Shown here: positions 7,450 to 14,046 of the stretch, one piece after another
How positions within the stretch are numbered: the first letter of the stretch is position 1
Layout: the number at the start of each line of letters is the position of its first letter
Assembly: GCA_902384795.1 (NCBI GenBank)
Contig: CABMDC010000007.1
Span: 79,717-143,716, forward strand
Direction of reading: 5' to 3'
DNA length: 64,000 nucleotides
Source of the DNA: Candidatus Gugararchaeum adminiculabundum
GTDB taxonomy: Archaea; Micrarchaeota; Micrarchaeia; Burarchaeales; Gugararchaeaceae
Program-made: the position numbers and the translations under genes
Notes under the pieces: generated by a model
Seen by the model: only the letters and a program-made list of their open reading frames with translations
Told to the model about the DNA's origin: nothing
Databases searched by the model: none

Positions 7450-9198
7450 TTAAACAGTTGCACTATTGATAAAAATTTCGAGTTGTGATTTACCTGCAGC
7501 TTTGAATACGGATTCGATAAATGCACCCGTTTCTTTTAGAGCTTTTGTTACTTCTTCAGTATTTCTAAGACCGCCTGACTTATTTAATGGAACTAGTAAT
7601 TTATCTCTGGTGGGTAAAAATAATTCTACCACTGGACCCCATAGTTTTTCATAATCTTCAAGCGATTTCATCGTTTTGAATTTGAGAGTAAATGGATTAG
7701 GTATTTGCTTATCCAGAATTGTTTCCATGGCAGCACCTATAGCTGCGCTTAGAATAAGAATTGAACCACGCTCTCTAAAAAATTCAAGCGAATCCTTATC
7801 GGACTGGCTTAGTGCCACGCCACTTTCCTCTTTTTGGACCAAGCTTAACTTGTAGTTTCGAATTGCGCGATCTAGCGAATACACAAAAACTAGGTGCTCG
7901 GCGTGAGTATTTTCATTATACAGTTTTGGATATTCTTTATCTGATAGCCATATATCGGATTTTTTGTGATAAGCAATTTCTGGTTTCTGATGGAATGAAG
8001 CTAACGCTTGGGCAACTGATTCAGAAGGGAGCAACGTGAGTTTTGAATCGTAGTTCTCTATTCCGCGCCTTCCGCCTAGATAAAGTAATTTTGGGTATTT
8101 TTCTTTGAACTCAGCTCGGAGCCTCTGCTGAACAGGATGATTACTTCTAAAATCAGCTGCTTCCAGTTTGTTTTGGCTGTTGTTGTAGCGGACTATATCT
8201 AGAACAATATCGGACTTGGAACATTTAATAAAACGCGCTTGGACCATCGCTAGTTTATCCGGCGGGTTAGTAAGATCAGAAATTGCACCAGTAGTTTGCG
8301 CGCCATTAACGATGGATATCCCTTCAATCGAAAGCTTTTTCCCATCACTGGATGGAACGAAATTATTCACAAGAGCGGATATCCCATTATTAAACGCCCA
8401 GAAGTTTTCTGGTGACTGAACTGCCGAGTCCTTGATTGCGGAATTTATATTAGAATCTCCTCGTCTAAGACCCAGGAAATCGCGTAAATTCGCGGAGAAT
8501 AGTTTTTTCTCATGTTTTTTGTATAAATCATATAACCAAGATGCCGGTACAGTGGTTGAATAAGCCTCCCACGCATGAGATTTAATTAAATGCCCTCCGG
8601 GAATATCAACTTCAAATTTTTCATTTACGAGAATTGGGGTTTGCGTAGAGTTATACCATTCTGCTAGCGTATTTAATCCGACTTCCACCACAGTTACCTC
8701 GATAGAAACTGATGGATAATTGGATTTGAGAAGACTGCTCGCAGTTTTCGCTACTTGGGCCAATTCGTTGGCAGAGTTTTTTGACTCTGCTATATTGTGC
8801 GCATACCAAAAAGTTAAGTTATCAATCTCACCGGCATTCAATGAATCTCTCAGAGCCTTGGCGTGTGGACGGAGACGCTCTGGGAGATCGTCTATGTTGC
8901 TTGCAAGCAACCAAGACGCAGCAGTATTTAGATCTGCTGCTTTGTTGGATGGAGCCGCTTCCTTCTTTGTTTCTGAGATATATGACTGACCGATAATTGC
9001 GATCCCACCTTCTCGATCTGTATAGACGAGATCACATTTTTTATCATCAGGACCATCCACTAGACATTCGGCAGCTACTCCGTGGATGTCTTCTAGATTC
9101 AATCTCAACTCTAAAGCATAAAGTAGGAGAGCGTTTCTGCCATAAACCTTTAGGTCACTTCTATTGTTGAATGCAGGTATTACTGGATTTTCAACCAT
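7450..9198 (-). CDS. AIPR family abortive-infection phage-resistance protein
   Basis: 582 residues. The AIPR core is clear in the middle: FWAFNNGISALVNNF, GISIVNGAQTTGAI, QARFIKCSKSD, RYNNSQNKLEAADFRSNHP. AIPR proteins are associated with abortive phage defence and restriction-linked islands; the biochemical activity is not settled and nothing here decides it. I start at ATG 9198 (MVENPVIPAF), preceded by GGGAGAT, rather than TTG 9210. The gene is more AT-rich than the housekeeping genes to the right. It lies between two copies of the ORB-like palindrome and next to a Fic gene, consistent with a small acquired defence cluster. Confidence 0.88.
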   Translation of the reverse strand: MVENPVIPAFNNRSDLKVYGRNALLLYALELRLNLEDIHGVAAECLVDGPDDKKCDLVYTDREGGIAIIGQSYISETKKEAAPSNKAADLNTAASWLLASNIDDLPERLRPHAKALRDSLNAGEIDNLTFWYAHNIAESKNSANELAQVAKTASSLLKSNYPSVSIEVTVVEVGLNTLAEWYNSTQTPILVNEKFEVDIPGGHLIKSHAWEAYSTTVPASWLYDLYKKHEKKLFSANLRDFLGLRRGDSNINSAIKDSAVQSPENFWAFNNGISALVNNFVPSSDGKKLSIEGISIVNGAQTTGAISDLTNPPDKLAMVQARFIKCSKSDIVLDIVRYNNSQNKLEAADFRSNHPVQQRLRAEFKEKYPKLLYLGGRRGIENYDSKLTLLPSESVAQALASFHQKPEIAYHKKSDIWLSDKEYPKLYNENTHAEHLVFVYSLDRAIRNYKLSLVQKEESGVALSQSDKDSLEFFRERGSILILSAAIGAAMETILDKQIPNPFTLKFKTMKSLEDYEKLWGPVVELFLPTRDKLLVPLNKSGGLRNTEEVTKALKETGAFIESVFKAAGKSQLEIFINSATV

Positions 9199-9272
9199 AT
9201 AATCTCCCAATTGCTATAATAGCGAGATTAAGAATATAACATTTCCTCTCACTCGCATGAGGAGCAACGCTT

Positions 9273-9288
9273 CATTTCCTAGGAAATG
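9273..9288 (+). promoter_or_regulatory. ORB-like palindrome, copy 2
   Basis: CATTTCCTAGGAAATG is a perfect 16-bp palindrome followed by ACCTGTCCTC. It is the same element as at 7288, in the same orientation, and separates the AIPR gene from the Fic gene. Confidence 0.55.
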
Positions 9289-9393
9289 ACCTGTCCTCTG
9301 TCGGTCTGATGTAACAGCGGGCAGCAAGCGGACGGTCTGATGCACTTTACCGTGCCCCCTATTTTAGGCACTACAATGCTAGCGCCTCGTCGT

Positions 9394-9435
9394 ATGTAGT
9401 CACCCAAATAGAAAGATTTAATAAATGTAGTCACC
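9394..9435 (+). promoter_or_regulatory. fic promoter with two GTAGTCACC direct repeats
   Basis: ATGTAGTCACC occurs at 9394-9404 and 9425-9435, bracketing a TATA-like ATTTAATAAAT. The ATG of fic at 9447 lies about 27 nt after the TATA centre, so the transcript is probably leaderless. The repeats would cover the TFB-recognition side and the initiation site, which suits a repressor operator. Two more copies, in inverted arrangement, follow the gene. Confidence 0.55.
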
Positions 9436-9446
9436 TATAAGATACT

Positions 9447-10391
9447 ATGCACATTGAATCACGGACGAGCAGGACTCTGAAGAAATACTACCTGGCGCAC
9501 ACATACCGAAAGAATGGCAAGGTACTGAAAGTTAGGATATATTTAGGTGCTAATCTTTCCGAAAAGGAACTAATGCAGAAAAAAGCGGACGCCGAAACCG
9601 AGATCAAGCAGCGAATCGTTTCACGTGAAGGAATTGGAGACCCATACGTGACTGTGCTTTCGCCTTCTGAACTAGATGAACTGCGAACATTAGAAGCAAA
9701 AGGAAAAGTAAAAATAATGCACCTCTCCGAAGAAGACTGGGTAAAGTTCAGCGAAGCTTTTACTTACGATACGAACGCGATAGAAGGCTCGAGCGTCGAT
9801 GCCAAAGAAGTCATCGAAGTCCTTGAAAAAAGGAAATGGCCGGAAGACAGATCCAAAGAAGAGATAGCTGAAACCTATGGGGTCGCAGAAGCAATCAAGT
9901 ACATACGAAGAACAAAAGAGCATATCTCGCTTAAGCTAATTCTTGCGTTGCACCGCATTGTTTTCAGGAACTCAAAACACTTCGCAGGGAACCTGAGGCC
10001 AAAAGGAGTCGAAGTAGTAGTCCAGGATGGACACGGAAATGTTGTTCACCGGGGAGCTCCTTCTACAGAAGTTAGGTATCGGCTTGAAGAATTAGTTCGC
10101 TGGTATGAAAAAAACAGGAAAAAGTACCCTCCGATTGTTCTTGCGGCGGTAGTACACAACCAGTTTGAGAATGTGCATCCATTTCAAGATGGAAATGGAA
10201 GGGTCGGACGACTGCTTCTTAACAATATATTGTTGAAACATGATCTCCCGCCACTCAATATCGAACTTAAAAACCGAAGACAGTATTACGCAGCGTTGCA
10301 GGCCTATCAAAACGATCACAACTTACGTCCGATGCTCAGGCTGATGCTGAAAGAGTATCGCGCACTCAAGAGAATATTCAAAAAGAGGTGA
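9447..10391 (+). CDS. Fic domain AMPylase-like protein
   Basis: 314 residues. The catalytic Fic motif HPFQDGNGRVGR is at residues 244-255 and is complete (HxFxDGNGRxxR), so nucleotide transfer, usually AMPylation of a target protein, is expected. An inhibitory-helix motif TNAIEGS lies about residue 111, N-terminal to the Fic core, the arrangement of class II self-inhibited Fic proteins. The N-terminal 90 residues (HTYRKNGKVLKVRIYLGANL) form a basic domain seen in many archaeal Fic proteins. Fic proteins act in toxin-antitoxin systems, signalling or defence; proximity to the AIPR gene favours defence. Target unknown. Confidence 0.92.
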   Translation: MHIESRTSRTLKKYYLAHTYRKNGKVLKVRIYLGANLSEKELMQKKADAETEIKQRIVSREGIGDPYVTVLSPSELDELRTLEAKGKVKIMHLSEEDWVKFSEAFTYDTNAIEGSSVDAKEVIEVLEKRKWPEDRSKEEIAETYGVAEAIKYIRRTKEHISLKLILALHRIVFRNSKHFAGNLRPKGVEVVVQDGHGNVVHRGAPSTEVRYRLEELVRWYEKNRKKYPPIVLAAVVHNQFENVHPFQDGNGRVGRLLLNNILLKHDLPPLNIELKNRRQYYAALQAYQNDHNLRPMLRLMLKEYRALKRIFKKR

Positions 10392-10417
10392 CTACGTCGC
10401 CAATTTTGTAGTCACCT
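10386..10417 (+). repeat. Perfect inverted repeat at the 3' end of fic
   Basis: AGGTGACTAC (10386-10395, overlapping the fic stop) and GTAGTCACCT (10408-10417) form a 10-bp perfect stem with a 12-nt loop. The arm is the same GTAGTCACC sequence repeated upstream of fic. No long T run follows, so it is not a clear terminator; it could be a regulator site or a cassette end. Confidence 0.6.
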
Positions 10418-10418
10418 A

Positions 10419-10435
10419 ATTTCCTTAGGAAATGA
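10419..10435 (+). promoter_or_regulatory. ORB-like palindrome, copy 3
   Basis: ATTTCCTTAGGAAAT, the same dyad as copies 1 and 2 with one extra central base, again followed by GA. It marks the right end of the Fic segment. Confidence 0.45.
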
Positions 10436-10472
10436 TTCGTGTTTCGCTGCTCAAGTCAAGTGCGGATAGGGA

Positions 10473-10487
10473 GGTATATAATAATTT
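10473..10487 (+). promoter_or_regulatory. TATA-like box of the VIT-like gene
   Basis: GTATATAATAATTTA lies 22-35 nt before ATG 10508, the distance expected for a leaderless archaeal transcript. This supports the internal start over the longer ORF from 10439. Confidence 0.5.
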
Positions 10488-10507
10488 ATCGCGCCATCAA
10501 GCAAACT

Positions 10508-10993
10508 ATGAAGGACTTAAGCGGGTTCAGCTTTGGCGCAACATCGGCCGTCACCTCCAGCCTCGCCCTTATGGTAGGGCTGATCCAGCTCGACGTTTCG
10601 CGCACCGGCCTGATAGGCGCGCTGCTTGTCATCGGGCTTGCTGACAACATTGCCGATTCCCTGGGAATGCACATCTATTCGGAATCAAGATCCAGGAATC
10701 CCAGCAAACTCAGCACAATCACCAACTACCTCACCCGCCTGGGCATCACGCTGCTTCTGATAGCGTTTGTGCTGTTCCTCCCGATTTCCCTCGCCATCAT
10801 CGCATCCGTGATAGTTGGGATGCTTGTGATCGCAGTGTTGAGCTACCTGATAGCAAAGGAACACAGCTTGACCGTTCCGCGCTCCAGCTTCAGCATCATG
10901 CGCAACGTGACCGAGCACCTCGCGGTTGCTGCGCTCGTGCTGGTAATGAGCAACCTGGTCGGCTCGGCCATACACCTGTTTTTCCACAGCTGA
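10508..10993 (+). CDS. VIT1/CCC1-like small membrane transporter
   Basis: 161 residues with about four or five hydrophobic segments. GFSFGATSAVTSSLALMVGL and IGLADNIADSLGMHIYSES resemble the first helices of the VIT1/CCC1 family of iron/manganese transporters, and ITEHL-type spacing (RNVTEHLAVAALVLVMSN) fits the last helices. The cytosolic metal-binding domain of full-length VITs is missing or very short, as in other archaeal mini-VITs. Probable role: metal ion transport across the cytoplasmic membrane. The ORF-track start at 10439 would overlap the TATA box. Confidence 0.65.
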   Translation: MKDLSGFSFGATSAVTSSLALMVGLIQLDVSRTGLIGALLVIGLADNIADSLGMHIYSESRSRNPSKLSTITNYLTRLGITLLLIAFVLFLPISLAIIASVIVGMLVIAVLSYLIAKEHSLTVPRSSFSIMRNVTEHLAVAALVLVMSNLVGSAIHLFFHS

Positions 10994-11072
10994 AGCATGG
11001 TGCCAAGCGTACGCCCGCATCTCTCATTAAAGGAGAGAAAGCATTAATTATACGCAAGCGCAAAATAATTCC

Positions 11073-12383
11073 ATGGCGAGCATCGCGGACGACCCGTTTG
11101 GTTCCAGCCCGGACATGAAGAAGTATGCCCAGGGATTGCGGAGCGGATACAAGAGCGAGTTTGAAATGGCGCGGGCCCTGTTCGATGCGGTAAAAGACGA
11201 CGGCAAGCTCGGCATAAAATATTCCTATTCTTCGGTGGAACCGCGCGAGCACGGAACGAAAACAGCATTGGATGTCTGGAAGGACAAGAGCGGGGACTGC
11301 GACGAGCTGACCGGACTATACAACGCACTCGTGAAGCTCGCTGGGATGAAGGGCGCACAGGGATTTGCCGGCATTGGATACGCCAATGTGGACATCGATT
11401 ACAGGGGAGAGGAAGTCGGCCACATGTGCGCGGTTGTTTTCATAAAAGGCGATGTGCCTGAAAAATTCCGCTACAAGGATTTCGAGGGCAACAAAAAGTT
11501 TAGGGAGAGCACGCTCAAGACCGCGGGGATAGCCGACTCCAAAGACATGCACATGGTGCTCGTTGACCTGACTTACGAACAGTTCGGCGCGCAGCACAAG
11601 AAAATCTCCGTGCTGAATGAGAAGGAGGCGCTGGCGTTTTATTACTGGCAGGCGGGAACAGGCTTCAAGGCCGGTGGAAGGGCGCAGGTTGCGGAGAAGT
11701 GCTTTGAAAAGGCCCTGGACTATGCAAAGGGCAGCGCCAGGGCGCAAGTCTATATGTCTGAGGGGAACAACTACGCCGAGCGCGGCATGGCGTATAGGGC
11801 GATTGGAAAGACCCTGGAAGGAGTTGCCTCCGGGCTCGCCCACAGGAACGACATGAAATACGAGCAGAAGGTACAGCCGAAAGTGACCCTGGAGCAGGAC
11901 AGCAAGAACACGGAGAAGCGGATCAAGAAATGGAACTATCTGGCTCCGAAAACCGATGGGGGCGCTGCGGCGTGCATGAAACTAGGCAGGAAATATCTGA
12001 TAACGAAAAAATACGACAAGGCGCTGGATTATTTCGAGAGAGTGCTCGGATTCGACAGCAAAAATATGCCTGCGAACTATTTCGCAGCCATGGCTTGCAA
12101 GGAAAAGGAGGATTACGGGGGCGCGATTGGGCATTTGAAAAAAGTCGTTGCTGTTGACGATTCGCACGCGGATGCGCACTACTGGCTCGGGGTGAGTTAT
12201 CTGAAAACCAGGGAATACGGAAACGCTGCCCGGGAATTTGAGAAGACGCTCAAGCTTGCGCCGGATTACCCCTACGCGAAGTACAACCTCACGCTCGTGA
12301 AAATGTACGACAAGGCCAGGGATTCCGGGAAAATCATCGCAGAAAGCGCAAAGCATATGGACCCAAGCGTGCTGATGAGATGA
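11073..12383 (+). CDS. Transglutaminase-like protein with C-terminal TPR repeats
   Basis: 436 residues. The N-terminal domain has the papain-like transglutaminase triad: C76 in SGDCDELTGLYNALVKLAG, H117 in GHMCAVVF, D165 in MVLVDLTYE. Residues from about 195 onward hold TPRs, clearest near the C-terminus (AMACKEKEDYGGAIGHLKKV, HYWLGVSYLKTREYGNAARE). No signal peptide is evident, so it is probably cytoplasmic. Likely a cysteine protease or cross-linking enzyme with a partner-binding TPR tail; the substrate is unknown. A TATTAATTATAC-like box about 30 nt upstream suggests a leaderless start. Confidence 0.82.
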   Translation: MASIADDPFGSSPDMKKYAQGLRSGYKSEFEMARALFDAVKDDGKLGIKYSYSSVEPREHGTKTALDVWKDKSGDCDELTGLYNALVKLAGMKGAQGFAGIGYANVDIDYRGEEVGHMCAVVFIKGDVPEKFRYKDFEGNKKFRESTLKTAGIADSKDMHMVLVDLTYEQFGAQHKKISVLNEKEALAFYYWQAGTGFKAGGRAQVAEKCFEKALDYAKGSARAQVYMSEGNNYAERGMAYRAIGKTLEGVASGLAHRNDMKYEQKVQPKVTLEQDSKNTEKRIKKWNYLAPKTDGGAAACMKLGRKYLITKKYDKALDYFERVLGFDSKNMPANYFAAMACKEKEDYGGAIGHLKKVVAVDDSHADAHYWLGVSYLKTREYGNAAREFEKTLKLAPDYPYAKYNLTLVKMYDKARDSGKIIAESAKHMDPSVLMR

Positions 12384-12503
12384 ACAGCAGGCATCTCTCA
12401 TTGCTATCTTTTAACGAGCCTTTGCGTTTTGCGCCGGTTGAAGAAAGGCTTAAATTGGACAAGAGCGCAGAATATAATACAAAGGAATTGCCGAGGCGAT
12501 TGA

Positions 12504-13154
12504 ATGGCGAAAAACGAAGGCCCGATGAAAATGAAAGAAATGGAAGAGCCGCCAAAGAAAAAGGAACAGCAAAAGACCATGGCGATTCCGCCAAAGGAAA
12601 TCGAGATTATCAAAAAAAGGGACGAGCTTGTCAAATTGATTGAGCAGCTTCCAAAAGAAAAGCGGCTGGAGTATGCGAATTCCATAAGGAACACGCTCGA
12701 AGAAACGGAAAACAAGATGTACCACAAGGATTTCCTTCAGAATGGGGTAAAGGACGAGGGGCTGAGGGACATTTATGAGGAACTTAGGATAGGGGGCGAA
12801 CGCGCGGAAAAGGCGGAACTGGCCGCCCATTATCACCTGAAACGCGGAGCGTTTGCGCAGCATGTGGAAAAATATCTGGAGAAACAGGGGCTGTCGGAGA
12901 ATAGCAGTGAATACAAGGAGATTATGAAGACGGTTAAAGATGCGGGCCCTGCTGATTTTAGGGTCTTTAACCAGGTTCCACTGGACCCGGACAACAGATT
13001 TGATATCCCGGTGATTACCATGCAACTGTTTGGCAACTCAACCCTCAATCATGTGGAGGAGTATAAGATTAATTTCGAGTACAACAGGCAAAGCGAGGAA
13101 TGGGTGATTACTTCCATCAAGAAGAATAATTGGAATTGGCCTAAAACTAACTAG
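12504..13154 (+). CDS. Hypothetical charged protein, 216 aa
   Basis: No family recognised. The first 110 residues are Lys/Glu-rich and predicted helical (EMEEPPKKKEQQKT, IEIIKKRDELVKLIEQLPKE); the C-terminal part (DNRFDIPVITMQLFGN, INFEYNRQSEEWVITSIKK) looks like a small beta domain. No signal peptide or membrane segment. Two AT-rich promoter-like boxes lie upstream near 12450 and 12472. Confidence 0.6.
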   Translation: MAKNEGPMKMKEMEEPPKKKEQQKTMAIPPKEIEIIKKRDELVKLIEQLPKEKRLEYANSIRNTLEETENKMYHKDFLQNGVKDEGLRDIYEELRIGGERAEKAELAAHYHLKRGAFAQHVEKYLEKQGLSENSSEYKEIMKTVKDAGPADFRVFNQVPLDPDNRFDIPVITMQLFGNSTLNHVEEYKINFEYNRQSEEWVITSIKKNNWNWPKTN

Positions 13155-13250
13155 GGGCAGAAGATAGAAAAGAAAACTAATTTTAGATAAAAGAAAAACT
13201 AGAAAAAGAAAAAACGAAAGAGAAGAAAAAAATTAAAGGAAAAAAAGAAA
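13155..13250 (-). terminator. T-rich terminator of the aquaporin gene (minus strand)
   Basis: The stretch is almost only A and G on the plus strand (for example AAAAACTAGAAAAAGAAAAA), so on the minus strand, just after the aquaporin stop, it is a T-rich tract of the type that terminates archaeal transcription. The same arrangement follows the minus-strand genes ending at 34312 and 52448. Confidence 0.5.
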
Positions 13251-13958
13251 CTACTTTTCGATGGTTAGCACGTACTTCCATAGCAGCGCTGCCAGGATTC
13301 CACCTAGCACTGGCGCAACCAGGAAAAGCGGCAGGGCTTCGAGGGCTTTTCCGCCAACGAACACCGCCGGTCCTATGCTTCTTGCCGGGTTCACCGAAGT
13401 TCCGGTGATGGGTATGGAAACCAAATGTATCAGCACCAGCGTGAAACCTATGGCGATTCCTGCAAAGCCCTGGGGCGCGCGCTTGCTCGTTGCCCCGAAT
13501 ATCACCAGCAGGAAGAGCATGGTGAAAACCGTTTCAGCAATGAATGCCGAGGTGGCCGAGAATTGCCCGAGGTATCCAACGCCATAGCCGTTCTGGCCCA
13601 ATCCGTTCACTGCGAGCGAGTAGCCGGGCATGCCGTTCATGATTGCGAGCAGTATTCCCGCCCCGATTATGCCCCCGATAATCTGTGATAGTATATAGCC
13701 TGCGGCATCCTTGGCATTGATTTTGCCTGCCACTAGCATGGAAATCGTGATTGCCGGGTTGATGTGGCACCCGGAGATACTTCCGATTGCGTATACCATC
13801 ACGAGCACCGTAAGACCGAATGCGAATGATATCCCCAAAAAGCCGATCTGGTTGCCGGCTATGACCGCGCTTCCACATCCCATAAGGACCAGCGCCAAAG
13901 TGCCGATCAGCTCGGCCGCATATTTGTTTAGATTGTTCGAATTATCCACAAAAACCAT
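13251..13958 (-). CDS. aqpZ: Aquaporin (AqpZ-like water channel)
   Basis: 235 residues, six membrane helices and two half-helices with both NPA motifs: SGCHINPAITISM and TSVNPARSIGPA. By alignment to E. coli AqpZ the selectivity-filter positions are Phe (AFGLTV), His (LIHLVSIP), Thr (TGTS) and Arg (NPARS), the water-selective set rather than the glycerol set. Expected role: passive water movement in the cytoplasmic membrane. A minus-strand TATA-like GCTTTATAGG about 30 nt before ATG 13958 indicates its own leaderless promoter. Confidence 0.93.
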   Translation of the reverse strand: MVFVDNSNNLNKYAAELIGTLALVLMGCGSAVIAGNQIGFLGISFAFGLTVLVMVYAIGSISGCHINPAITISMLVAGKINAKDAAGYILSQIIGGIIGAGILLAIMNGMPGYSLAVNGLGQNGYGVGYLGQFSATSAFIAETVFTMLFLLVIFGATSKRAPQGFAGIAIGFTLVLIHLVSIPITGTSVNPARSIGPAVFVGGKALEALPLFLVAPVLGGILAALLWKYVLTIEK

Positions 13959-14046
13959 CTCAATGCTCGAATTCTCAGTATTCGCCTATAAAGCTTTTGA
14001 TTTCTAATAGATAACAGATAGCAGAGAACAGAGTAGGTTTGCGCAC

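Larger units (their letters stand above)
9211..9446. promoter_or_regulatory. Repeat-rich intergenic region between AIPR and Fic genes
   Basis: 236 bases without a gene, between divergent starts. Contents in order: palindrome copy 2 (9273-9288), direct repeats CGGTCTGATG at 9302-9311 and 9333-9342, direct repeats ATGTAGTCACC at 9394-9404 and 9425-9435, and a TATA-like ATTTAATAAAT at about 9416-9426 in front of fic. Both direct-repeat pairs have a 31-bp period, close to three helical turns, as for operators or iterons bound by a protein on one DNA face. Confidence 0.6.

Noticed and set aside
10386-10417. Intrinsic terminator of fic
   Set aside because: A perfect stem exists but no T run follows, and the arm sequence is the same as the upstream repeats, which suits a protein site better.
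11316-11843. Long antisense ORF (175 aa) under the transglutaminase-TPR gene
   Set aside because: Shadow of a GC-biased coding frame, without promoter or motif. The same holds for the antisense ORFs at 14647-15135, 16222-17158, 17414-17998, 26617-27183 and 61308-62161.
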